A stretch of DNA of 64,000 nt, taken from NCBI RefSeq assembly GCF_023721835.1, contig NZ_JAMKFE010000015.1, forward strand, positions 62,001 to 126,000, in the 5' to 3' direction. A program made the position numbers and the translations under genes. This document shows, piece after piece, positions 41,723-49,837 of the stretch (position 1 is the stretch's first letter; each line of letters opens with the position of its first letter). The DNA is from Caldimonas mangrovi (lineage in GTDB: Bacteria > Pseudomonadota > Gammaproteobacteria > Burkholderiales > Burkholderiaceae_C). Under the pieces are notes generated by a model. The model saw only the letters and a list, made by a program, of their open reading frames with translations, searched no databases and had not been told where the DNA came from.

Positions 41723-43903
41723 ATGCTTCGCTCGCCACCTGCCGTGACCCCTCCGGACCGCTCGCCAGCGTCCGCCGCCGTGCTGCGGCCGGGACACAAC
41801 TGCTGGCGGCTCGAATCGGCGCGCCGCGTGGCTTTCCTGATCGATGGTCAGGACTACTTCAGCGCGGTCCGTTCCGCGCTCTCGCAGGCGCGGCACTCCA
41901 TCTACATCCTCGGCTGGGACATCGACAGTCGCATGAAGCTGGTGCCCGAAGCGAACGACGGCCTGCCCGAGCCGCTCGGCGAATTCCTCGATGCGATCGT
42001 CGCACGCAAGCATGGCGTGCAGGCGCGGGTGCTGAGCTGGGACTTCGCCATGCTGTTCGCGCTGGAGCGCGAGTGGCTCACCACGTACAAGCTCGACTGG
42101 CTGACCCACCGGCACCTGCGCTTTCGCCTTGACGACCGCCACCCGTTCGGCGCCTCGCATCATCAGAAGGTCGTGGTGGTCGACGACACCGTCGCCTTCG
42201 TGTCCGGCTTCGACCTGACCCGCTGCCGCTGGGACACGCCCGCTCATGCACCCGACGACCCGCGCCGGGTCGATCCGGACGGCAAGCCGTACGCACCGTT
42301 CCACGATGTGGGCGCCGTCGTCGAAGGCGATGTGGCTCGCGCGCTGGGCCAACTCGCACGCGACCGGTGGAGCCGGGCGACCGGTGTCCGCGCCCATCCG
42401 CCGCTGCAAACCGCTCACGCCCCGCCGTGGCCTCCCGGCTTGAAACCCGACCTCGAAGACGTGCGAGTCGCGATCGCACGCACCGCGCCCCGCTTCGATG
42501 GCCACGAAGCCGTCGAGGAGGTCCGTCACCTGCACCTCGATGCCATCGCGTCGGCGCGTCGCTGGCTCTACCTCGAGAACCAGTACTTCAGCTCGGCCGC
42601 GGTCGGCAAGGCCCTGGAGCAGCGGCTGGCCGAGGCTGAAGGCCCGGAGGTCGTGCTCGTCACGCCGCAACGCGAAAGCGGGTGGCTCGAGGAAACGACG
42701 ATGGGCGTGCTGCGTTCACGGCTGCACCGGCGGCTCGGTGCGGCTGACCGGCACGGTCGCTATCGCCCCTACTGCCCGTCGCTGCCTGCACTGGGCGAGC
42801 AGTGCCTGAACGTGCACAGCAAGGTGATGACCGTTGATGATGAGCTGTTGACCGTCGGTTCGGCGAACCTGTCCAACCGCTCGATGGGTTTCGACACCGA
42901 GTGCAATCTGGTGATCGAGGCCGCCTGCCAGCGGGACGGCGACTGCGCGCAACGCGTGCGCGGCGCCGTCGCGGCGTTGCGCAACCGGCTGCTTGCCGAA
43001 CACCTCGCGATCACGCCCGACGTGGTGGCCGCAACGACTCGCGAGCGCGGCAGCCTGGTGGCCGCCATCGAGGCCTTGCGCGGCACCGGGCGTACGCTGC
43101 GACCTGCGCATCCCGAGGTGTCGAGCGAGCTGGACGCCCTGGTGCCCGACTCGGCATTGATCGACCCGGAGGCCCCGCTCGACCCGGACCGCTTCGTGGC
43201 CGAATTCGTGCCGCCCGAGACGAAGCCGCGCGTCTCCCGCCGGGTGGTGACGATGGCCGCGGCGGCCGCGCTGCTCGGCACGCTGGCCGCGGCATGGCGC
43301 CTGACGCCGCTGAACGAGCTGCTCGACCTGGCCACGCTGGCCGCATTGGCCGAACGCCTGCGCGAGCAGCCGATGGCCCCATTGCTGACGCTGCTGGCCT
43401 ACGTCGTCGGCGGCCTGCTCGTGATGCCGGTGACGGCGCTGATCGCCGTCACCGGCATCGTCTTCGGACCGCTGCTCGGCATCGTCTACGCCGTCGCCGG
43501 TGCGCTGTCGAGTGCTGCCGTCACCTACGGCCTCGGCCGCCTGCTCGGGCGCGACGCGGTGCGCCGCTTCGCCGGGCGACGCATCAACCGGCTCAGTCGC
43601 CAGCTCGCACGGCGTGGCGTCGTCGCGATGACCGTGCTGCGCATGCTGCCGGTGGCACCGTTCACCGTCGTCAACGTGGTCGCGGGTGCCTCGCAGATCA
43701 GCCTGCGCGACTACCTGCTCGGCACCTTGCTCGGCATGGCGCCGGGCATCTGCGCAACGGTGCTGTTCGCCAACGGCATCGTCGACGCGGTGCGCAGCCC
43801 CGACCTGGGCAATCTCACTTTCCTCGCGATCGTCGTCGCGGTGGTGGTCGCCGCCTCGCTGCTGCTGCGCCAGCAGCTCTTGGCGCGGCGTGCGGCCCGA
43901 TGA
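41723..43903 (+). CDS. Phospholipase D-like protein fused to a VTT (SNARE-associated) membrane domain
   Basis: Membrane protein of about 726 aa. The first part (residues about 20-470) has two HKD motifs, HHQKVVVVDDTVAF and HSKVMTVDDELLTV, each followed by the Ser/Asn element (SGFD; GSANLSNRS), typical of cardiolipin synthase/PLD enzymes. The second part (about 510-720) is a DedA/VTT domain with helices and the segment FGPLLGIVYAVAGALSSAAVTYGLGRLLG. The fusion links phospholipid headgroup chemistry to lipid movement across the membrane. Start ATG 41723; a GTG directly before it is possible. Its stop overlaps the next gene's ATG. Confidence 0.88.
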   Translation: MLRSPPAVTPPDRSPASAAVLRPGHNCWRLESARRVAFLIDGQDYFSAVRSALSQARHSIYILGWDIDSRMKLVPEANDGLPEPLGEFLDAIVARKHGVQARVLSWDFAMLFALEREWLTTYKLDWLTHRHLRFRLDDRHPFGASHHQKVVVVDDTVAFVSGFDLTRCRWDTPAHAPDDPRRVDPDGKPYAPFHDVGAVVEGDVARALGQLARDRWSRATGVRAHPPLQTAHAPPWPPGLKPDLEDVRVAIARTAPRFDGHEAVEEVRHLHLDAIASARRWLYLENQYFSSAAVGKALEQRLAEAEGPEVVLVTPQRESGWLEETTMGVLRSRLHRRLGAADRHGRYRPYCPSLPALGEQCLNVHSKVMTVDDELLTVGSANLSNRSMGFDTECNLVIEAACQRDGDCAQRVRGAVAALRNRLLAEHLAITPDVVAATTRERGSLVAAIEALRGTGRTLRPAHPEVSSELDALVPDSALIDPEAPLDPDRFVAEFVPPETKPRVSRRVVTMAAAAALLGTLAAAWRLTPLNELLDLATLAALAERLREQPMAPLLTLLAYVVGGLLVMPVTALIAVTGIVFGPLLGIVYAVAGALSSAAVTYGLGRLLGRDAVRRFAGRRINRLSRQLARRGVVAMTVLRMLPVAPFTVVNVVAGASQISLRDYLLGTLLGMAPGICATVLFANGIVDAVRSPDLGNLTFLAIVVAVVVAASLLLRQQLLARRAAR

Positions 43904-44607
43904 GCAGCGTGAGGCTCGCCACCTACAACATCCATGGCGGGGTCGGATGCGACGGTCACTTCGTGCCCCGGCGCATCGCCGATGTGCTGGCTGAGCTGCA
44001 GGCCGACGTGATCGCACTGCAAGAGGTGGAATCACGTCGCACCGGGTTCGACATGCTGGGCTTCCTCGCCCACGCCACCGGCCTGCACCCCATCGCGGGC
44101 CCCACGCTGCTCGATGCGCAGGGCGACTACGGTAACGGCCTGCTCACGCGCCACCCGCCGTTGGCGGTGCGCCGGCTCGACCTGTCATGGCCGCGCCGGG
44201 AGCCGCGCGGTGCGATCGATGCCGAATTGCGCGTCGATAGCGCGGCATTGCGTATCGTCGCCACGCACCTGGGCCTGCGGCCGGCCGAGCGGCGCGCGCA
44301 GGTCAGGGCGCTGCTCGCCGCCTTCGAGCAAGACCCGGTCATGCCCACGGTGCTGATGGGCGACCTGAACGAGTGGCTGCTGGCGGGCCGGCCGCTGCGA
44401 TGGCTGCACCGGCACTTCGAGAAAGCGCCGGCACCGGCGAGCTTCCCGTCGCGTTGGCCGATCTTTGCGCTGGACCGCATATGGACCAAGCCGCGCACGC
44501 TTTTGCAACAGGTCGCAATTCATGCAACGCCCCTCGCGCGGGTTGCCTCGGACCATCTGCCCGTGGTGGCGACCCTGCGCCTCGACGCTGACGCGGCCCC
44601 GGTATAG
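43900..44607 (+). CDS. Endonuclease/exonuclease/phosphatase (EEP) family protein
   Basis: Protein of 235 aa with the four EEP motifs: LATYNIHGGVG, VIALQEVES, MGDLNEW, and ASDHLPVVA. EEP enzymes cleave phosphodiester bonds in nucleic acids or lipid headgroups using a metal. Translational coupling (ATGA, 43900-43903) to the PLD-VTT protein suggests a role in phospholipid rather than DNA metabolism, as in similar gene pairs. No signal peptide. Confidence 0.88.
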   Translation: MSSVRLATYNIHGGVGCDGHFVPRRIADVLAELQADVIALQEVESRRTGFDMLGFLAHATGLHPIAGPTLLDAQGDYGNGLLTRHPPLAVRRLDLSWPRREPRGAIDAELRVDSAALRIVATHLGLRPAERRAQVRALLAAFEQDPVMPTVLMGDLNEWLLAGRPLRWLHRHFEKAPAPASFPSRWPIFALDRIWTKPRTLLQQVAIHATPLARVASDHLPVVATLRLDADAAPV

Positions 44608-44650
44608 TCGCCGCCGCGAGCCGCCACACCGCGCGGCACCCTCCTACTCC

Positions 44651-46072
44651 ATGCTCACGCTGCACCGAGCCTCCTTCCGCCAGTTGCTGCTGGTCGCCTT
44701 TCTGCTGATCGCCGCCCTGCTCGGTGCAGTGTCGCTGCGCGGGCTGTTCACGCTCGAACGGTTGATGGCGCAGTCGCGCGCCGGGGCTGAACAGGCGGTG
44801 CAGCTGGCAGCGCAGGTACAGACCCTGGCAGATCGCAGCGTCGGATTGGAGCGCACCGCGCGGCAGTACGTGGTGCTGGATGACAAGGTGCTGCGTGAGC
44901 GTTTCGAGGACGACGCCGAAGCCGCCGAGACGGTGCTGGCCCGCTTGGCTGACAACGGGCTGCCGCCCAAGCTGGCTGACGAGTGGCGCACGCACCTGGC
45001 CGGCATCCGCGAGCAGATGCAGGGCCCGCGCGCCACCGCACGCCTGCGCGAGCAGACGCTGAGCCTCGCTTTTCGCGAGCTGGCCGACATCAACACCGCG
45101 GTGGCCGACCAGATCCGGCGCGCGAACGAAAAGCGCAACCGCGAACTGCAGGACGAACTCGAGGCCAGCCGGCTCGAACTCGGCCGCCAGGTGCTCGCCG
45201 CGATTGCGGTCGCGGTGGTGCTGGCCTTCGGTTTCGGCCTGTGGCTGGCGAGGCCGCTGAAGCGGTTGGAGCGCGCCATCGTCGGTCTGGGTGAAAACCG
45301 GCTCGATCAACCGATCGAGATCCAGGGCCCGGCCGACGTGCGCCTGGTCGGGCGGCGACTCGATTGGCTGCGGTTGCGACTGGCGGAACTGGATGCCGAC
45401 AAGGCCCGTTTTCTGCGGCACATCTCCCACGAGCTGAAAACACCGCTGGCAGCGCTGCGCGAAGGCGTTGCGCTGCTGGAGGACGGTGTCGCCGGAACGC
45501 TGACCGACAACCAACGCGAGATCGCACGCATCCTGCACCACAACACCGGCGTGCTGCAACGGCAGATCGAGGACCTGCTACGCTTCAACGCCGCAGCGTT
45601 CGAGGCGCGCCGGCTGTTGCGCCGTCGCACTGAACTGCTCGCGCTGCTGCGCCAGCTCGTCGAAGAACAGAAGCTGCAATGGCAGGCCAAGCAACTGCGC
45701 GTGGAGCTGAATGGCGAGCCGCTGCACGCCGAAGTCGACCAGGACAAGCTCGGCACGGCGATCGGCAACCTGCTGTCCAACGCGATACGCTTCAGCCCGC
45801 CGGGCGCTACCATTCGGTTTTCCTTGACCCGGCACGCCGGCCTCGCCTGCATCGACATCGTCGATGAAGGCCCGGGCGTGTCGCCTGCCGACCGTGCCCG
45901 GGTGTTCGAGCCCTTCTACCGCGGTGAACGCCAGCCCGAAGGTGCCGAGCGCGGTACCGGCGTGGGCCTGTCCATCGTGCAGGAGTACGTCGCTGCCCAT
46001 GGCGGCCGGGTCGAACTGCTGCCGAATGCTCCTGGTGCCCATTTCCGTATCGAGTTGCCTCATGCCGCCTAG
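44651..46072 (+). CDS. glrK: Sensor histidine kinase GlrK (QseE-type)
   Basis: Inner-membrane kinase of 473 aa. Helix 1 at about 11-32, an all-helical periplasmic domain to about 178, helix 2 at about 180-200, then HAMP. Kinase core: H-box RHISHELKTPLAAL with His260, N-box GNLLSNAIRFSPPG, DEGPGV, FEPFYRG and GTGVGLSIV. The order kinase-lipoprotein-sigma54 activator identifies the glrK-qseG-glrR operon known from enterobacteria, where the system responds to envelope stress. The ATG at 44651 directly precedes the signal anchor. Confidence 0.9.
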   Translation: MLTLHRASFRQLLLVAFLLIAALLGAVSLRGLFTLERLMAQSRAGAEQAVQLAAQVQTLADRSVGLERTARQYVVLDDKVLRERFEDDAEAAETVLARLADNGLPPKLADEWRTHLAGIREQMQGPRATARLREQTLSLAFRELADINTAVADQIRRANEKRNRELQDELEASRLELGRQVLAAIAVAVVLAFGFGLWLARPLKRLERAIVGLGENRLDQPIEIQGPADVRLVGRRLDWLRLRLAELDADKARFLRHISHELKTPLAALREGVALLEDGVAGTLTDNQREIARILHHNTGVLQRQIEDLLRFNAAAFEARRLLRRRTELLALLRQLVEEQKLQWQAKQLRVELNGEPLHAEVDQDKLGTAIGNLLSNAIRFSPPGATIRFSLTRHAGLACIDIVDEGPGVSPADRARVFEPFYRGERQPEGAERGTGVGLSIVQEYVAAHGGRVELLPNAPGAHFRIELPHAA

Positions 46073-46655
46073 GCCCGCCGCACTTTTCTGTTGCCTGCTG
46101 TGGATCATCACGGGCTGCGCCCCGTTGCCCGAAGTGACCGAAGTGCGCCAGGTCAAGGTGCCGGTGCGCGTCGACGTGCCCGTGCCGATGATGGACCCGG
46201 TCGACCAGGCCAACCGCCATGCCATGCGCTATGCCGAGCGGGTACGCGGCCTGCCGTTGCCGGAACTGCAGCAGGAGATCGTGCGGTTGAACGAAAGCCC
46301 GGTGACGCCGAAATCGACACTGGAGCTCGCGTTCGCACTCGGTCAGACGCGCGCACCCGGCGACTTGCAAAAAGCCGTCGGTCTGCTCGAAGGCCTGTTG
46401 CGCTCCACCGAGCCCGAGGCCGCCCCCTGGCAACCCATGGCTCGCATGACTCTTGCAAGGTTCTTGGAAATGCGCCGGCTCGAGGAACAGCTCGACAAGC
46501 AGAACCAGCAGTTGCGCGACAGCCAGCGCCGCATCGACCAGCTCAACGAGAAGCTCGAGGCACTGAAGGCCATCGAGCGCAGTCTGGCGCCGAGGCCGGT
46601 GCCCGCAGCACCGGCCTCGGCACCGGTGCCCGGTACCCGACCCACCCCGCCATGA
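46062..46655 (+). CDS. QseG-like outer-membrane lipoprotein
   Basis: Lipoprotein of 197 aa between glrK and glrR. Signal peptide with lipobox ITGC, lipidated Cys19. The mature part is helical and ends with a predicted coiled coil (LEEQLDKQNQQLRDSQRRIDQ region, about 140-170) and a Pro-rich tail. In enterobacteria QseG sits at this same position and interacts with the kinase. The start overlaps the kinase stop by 11 bases. Sequence alone is too general to prove orthology; position is the main evidence. Confidence 0.75.
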   Translation: MPPRPAALFCCLLWIITGCAPLPEVTEVRQVKVPVRVDVPVPMMDPVDQANRHAMRYAERVRGLPLPELQQEIVRLNESPVTPKSTLELAFALGQTRAPGDLQKAVGLLEGLLRSTEPEAAPWQPMARMTLARFLEMRRLEEQLDKQNQQLRDSQRRIDQLNEKLEALKAIERSLAPRPVPAAPASAPVPGTRPTPP

Positions 46656-46686
46656 CATCACGCACCAACGACCCCAGGAGACTCCG

Positions 46687-48045
46687 ATGAGCGCCCATGT
46701 ACTGGTCGTCGACGACGACCCGGACATGCTGCGGCTGCTGTCGATGCGGCTCGGTGCGGCCGGCTATCGTGTGACGGCGGTCGAGACTGCCGAGGCCGCC
46801 CTGACGCAGATCGCTGTCGAACGCCCGCAGCTTGTCGTCAGCGACGTGCAACTGCCCGGCAAGGACGGGCTCGCCCTCTATGACGAGATCCGTGCCCGGC
46901 ATCCGGCGTTGCCCGTGATCCTTCTGACCGCGCACGGCACCATCCCCGACGCGGTCGAAGCGACCTCGCGCGGCGTGTTCACTTATCTGACCAAGCCGTT
47001 CGACGGCAAGGAGCTGCTCGACAAGATCGCGCAGGCACTGTCTCTTTCGGTGCCGGCCGGGCAAGAGGCGCCGGCCTACGAGGCCTGGCGCGAAGCCATC
47101 GTCAGCCGCTCGAACCGCATGGCCGATCTGCTGGCGGAAGCCAAGCTCGTGGCCGCCTCGGACGCGAGCGTGCTGATTCGCGGCGAAAGCGGCACCGGCA
47201 AGGAGCTGCTCGCGCAAGCCATCCACCAGGCCAGTTCGCGGGCCAGCCGGCCCTTCGTCGCGGTGAACTGCGGCGCCATCCCCGAGGCGTTGCTCGAGTC
47301 CGAGCTGTTCGGCCACGTGAAGGGGGCGTTCACCGGCGCGGTCACCAACCATCGAGGGCTGTTCCAGGCCGCGGACGGCGGCACCTTGTTTCTGGATGAA
47401 ATCGGCGACATGCCCGTTCCGCTGCAGGTCAAGCTGCTGCGGGTGCTGCAGGAACGCTCGGTGCGCCCGGTCGGCTCGGCCCAGGCCGTGCCGGTCGACG
47501 TGCGCATCATTTCGGCCACGCACCGCAACCTCGACGAAGCCATGGCCGAAGGGCTGTTTCGCGAAGACCTCTACTACCGGCTCAATGTCGTCTCGTTGAC
47601 GTTGCCGCCGCTGGCCGAGCGGCGCGAAGACATCCCGCTGCTGGCCAACCACTTCCTCGCCAAGCTCGCGGTCAAGTACGGCCGGCGCCTCAACGGTTTC
47701 GCCCCGGACGCCCTGAAAGCACTGGCTACCGCCTCGTGGCCGGGCAACATACGTCAGCTCTATAACGTGGTTGAGCAGGTGTGCGCGTTGGCGACCACCC
47801 CGCTGGTACCGCTGGCGCTCGTGCAGCGCGCGCTGCGCGTCCCCAGCGTCGAAGTGGTCAGCTATGCCGAGGCGCGCCACCGCTTCGAGCGCGACTATCT
47901 GGTCGGGCTGCTCAAGCTCACCGACGGCAACGTCGCCGATGCCGCCCGACTCGCCGAGCGCAACCGCACCGAGTTCTACCGGCTGCTGCAAAAGCACGGC
48001 CTGACGCCCGGGCTGTTCCGCGGCGATTCGCCTGTCGCCGAATAG
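46687..48045 (+). CDS. glrR: Sigma-54-dependent response regulator GlrR
   Basis: NtrC-family activator of 452 aa. Receiver: VVDDDPDM, phospho-acceptor Asp53 in VVSDVQLPGKDG, and YLTKPFDG. AAA+ domain: Walker A GESGTGKE, sigma-54 contact loop GAFTGA, Walker B-type GGTLFLDEIGDMP, and an Arg-finger region. A Fis-type HTH closes the protein (GNVADAARLAERNRTEFYRLLQKHGL). AGGAGA precedes the ATG. Predicted to be phosphorylated by GlrK. Two GlrR-type target sites and a sigma-54 promoter lie directly downstream. Confidence 0.93.
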   Translation: MSAHVLVVDDDPDMLRLLSMRLGAAGYRVTAVETAEAALTQIAVERPQLVVSDVQLPGKDGLALYDEIRARHPALPVILLTAHGTIPDAVEATSRGVFTYLTKPFDGKELLDKIAQALSLSVPAGQEAPAYEAWREAIVSRSNRMADLLAEAKLVAASDASVLIRGESGTGKELLAQAIHQASSRASRPFVAVNCGAIPEALLESELFGHVKGAFTGAVTNHRGLFQAADGGTLFLDEIGDMPVPLQVKLLRVLQERSVRPVGSAQAVPVDVRIISATHRNLDEAMAEGLFREDLYYRLNVVSLTLPPLAERREDIPLLANHFLAKLAVKYGRRLNGFAPDALKALATASWPGNIRQLYNVVEQVCALATTPLVPLALVQRALRVPSVEVVSYAEARHRFERDYLVGLLKLTDGNVADAARLAERNRTEFYRLLQKHGLTPGLFRGDSPVAE

Positions 48046-48050
48046 CGACC
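48033..48050 (+). promoter_or_regulatory. Putative GlrR binding site 1 (TGTC-N10-GACC)
   Basis: TGTCGCCGAATAGCGACC matches the enterobacterial GlrR consensus TGTC-N10-GACA in seven of eight fixed bases. It overlaps the last codons of glrR and lies about 66 bases upstream, centre to centre, of a perfect second copy. Confidence 0.55.
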
Positions 48051-48065
48051 GACTTTTTCGTTCTA

Positions 48066-48078
48066 AATCAATAGCTTA
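48066..48078 (+). promoter_or_regulatory. Putative IHF binding site
   Basis: AATCAATAGCTTA fits the IHF consensus WATCAA-N4-TTR exactly. It sits in a short AT-rich patch between the two GlrR-type sites and upstream of a sigma-54 promoter, where DNA bending would help loop formation. Confidence 0.55.
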
Positions 48079-48098
48079 GCGCTCTGGGCGCCGCCTCC

Positions 48099-48116
48099 TG
48101 TCGCCACTTGGCGACA
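48099..48116 (+). promoter_or_regulatory. Putative GlrR binding site 2 (perfect TGTC-N10-GACA)
   Basis: TGTCGCCACTTGGCGACA is a perfect inverted repeat and a perfect match to the TGTC-N10-GACA sites bound by GlrR in E. coli. It is 95 bases upstream of the sigma-54 element, a normal distance for an activator site. Confidence 0.72.
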
Positions 48117-48211
48117 TTTTCGAGGGGGCGGCTGGCTCCTAGGGTTTCCCTGGGGCATGCAACCCCTTGTAAGCACGCCTAAGTTGTTGATCTTCCAGAT
48201 CTTTTCCCTGT

Positions 48212-48226
48212 TGGCACAGCCATTGC
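48212..48226 (+). promoter_or_regulatory. Sigma-54 promoter for opgG-opgH
   Basis: TGGCACAGCCATTGC is an exact match to the -24/-12 consensus TGGCAC-N5-TTGC. Transcription should start about 12 bases further on, giving a leader of about 73 bases before the opgG GTG. With the upstream GlrR-type and IHF-type sites this is a complete sigma-54 control region. Confidence 0.85.
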
Positions 48227-48310
48227 GAACTGCGTCACGAACCGGGGAGTGCAGCGAGCTTCGCAGCCTCCTCGCAGATCAGCAGACGATTCAGGGAAAG
48301 GACTCTGCAC

Positions 48311-49837
48311 GTGCCCTTGTGGGACCGGAACGCCGGTTGGTGGCGTCTTGTCATGTGGTCGACGGCCGCGTTCGCGCTGCCCGGCCTCGCGAACGCCTTC
48401 GGCTTCGATGAACTGAGCGAGCGTGCGCGCCGCCTGGCGCAGCAGCCCCATCGCGCGTCGGCATCGACGCTGCCGGGGGAGTTGCAGGCGCTGAGCTACG
48501 ACCAGTACCGCGACATCCGCTTCAAGCCCGAACGCGCGTTGTGGCGCGGCGAGGGCCTGCCCTTCGAGGTGATGTTCTTCCACCTCGGCAAGCAGCAGAC
48601 CGAACCCGTGCTCATCAACGAAATCACGGCCCAGGGCGTGCGTCACGTCGGCTTCGATCGCGACAACTTCGACTACGGCAAGAATCGGCTCTCGCCGCAG
48701 ACGTGGGGCGATGTCGGCTTCGCCGGCTTCCGGGTCCACTTCCCGTTGAAGCAGGGAAATTACAAAGACGAACTGATCGTCTTCCTCGGTGCAAGCTATT
48801 TCCGCGCACTCGGCGCCGGGCAGCACTACGGCCTGTCGGCGCGCGGGCTGGCGATCGACACCGTCGGCGGCGAGCGAGAGGAGTTTCCGCGCTTCAAGGA
48901 GTTCTGGATCCGCAAGCCCGAGCGCGGCGCGGCCTCGCTGACCGTTTATGCGCTGCTCGACTCGCCGCGCGCCGCCGGCGCCTGGCAATTCGAAGTGAAG
49001 CCCGGCGAACAGACGCTCGTCGAGGTGCGTTCCAGGCTCTACCTGCGTGACGGCGTCGCGACGCTCGGCCTGGCGCCGCTGACCAGCATGTACATGTTCG
49101 GCGAGAACCAGCCGCACCCCGAGGATTTCCGCCCCGAGGTGCACGACTCCGACGGCCTGATGGTGGCCACGCGGGGTGGCGAGTGGCTGTGGCGCCCGCT
49201 GGTCAACCCGCGCCGGCCCCTGACCACGTCGTTCTCGATGCAGGGCCTGCAAGGTTACGGCCTGATGCAGCGGGACCGGTCCTTCGGCAGCTATGAAGAC
49301 ACCGAGGCTCGCTACGAAAAGCGCCCCAGCACATGGATCGAGCCGGTCGGCGACTGGGGTCCGGGCCGCGTCGAACTGGTGCAGCTGCCGACGCCCGACG
49401 AAACCAACGACAACATCGTCGCCTACTGGGTGCCGGAGCGGCTACCCGCTGCCGGGCAGCCGCTCGAGCTGCGCTATCGCATGCGCTGGCAGGGCGACGC
49501 CCAGCAGCGCCCGCCCGGCGGCTGGGTCACACAGACCCGCTCGGGCCGCGGTTTTCAGCAACTGGCGAAGAACGAGCACCAGTTCATCGTCGATTTCACC
49601 GGCCCCAAGCTCGCGGACCTGCCCTTGCGGGCCGAGCTGCAGGCCATGGTCACCAGCGGCCCCAACGGCCGCATCACCGAACGCAACGTCTACCGCAACG
49701 AGGCCAACAACTCGTGGCGCATGGCGGTGCGCGTCCAGCAGCTCTCAACGGCCGAGCCCGTCGAGTTGCGGGGCTATCTCCAACACGGCAACGACATCCT
49801 GACCGAGACATGGAGCAACATCATTCCCCCCCAATGA
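48311..49837 (+). CDS. opgG: Periplasmic glucan biosynthesis protein OpgG
   Basis: Periplasmic protein (508 aa) needed to build the branches of osmoregulated periplasmic glucans. Signal peptide to about residue 29 (ending GLANA), then the MdoG domain: YDQYRDIRFKPERALW, LPFEVMFFHLG, FGSYEDTEARYEKRPS and WGPGRVELVQLPTPDETNDNIVAYW, each typical. The start is GTG at 48311 with AAAGGA about eight bases before; an ATG 42 bases later would remove the charged part of the signal. The stop overlaps the opgH ATG. Control by the sigma-54 promoter at 48212 is predicted. Confidence 0.93.
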   Translation: MPLWDRNAGWWRLVMWSTAAFALPGLANAFGFDELSERARRLAQQPHRASASTLPGELQALSYDQYRDIRFKPERALWRGEGLPFEVMFFHLGKQQTEPVLINEITAQGVRHVGFDRDNFDYGKNRLSPQTWGDVGFAGFRVHFPLKQGNYKDELIVFLGASYFRALGAGQHYGLSARGLAIDTVGGEREEFPRFKEFWIRKPERGAASLTVYALLDSPRAAGAWQFEVKPGEQTLVEVRSRLYLRDGVATLGLAPLTSMYMFGENQPHPEDFRPEVHDSDGLMVATRGGEWLWRPLVNPRRPLTTSFSMQGLQGYGLMQRDRSFGSYEDTEARYEKRPSTWIEPVGDWGPGRVELVQLPTPDETNDNIVAYWVPERLPAAGQPLELRYRMRWQGDAQQRPPGGWVTQTRSGRGFQQLAKNEHQFIVDFTGPKLADLPLRAELQAMVTSGPNGRITERNVYRNEANNSWRMAVRVQQLSTAEPVELRGYLQHGNDILTETWSNIIPPQ

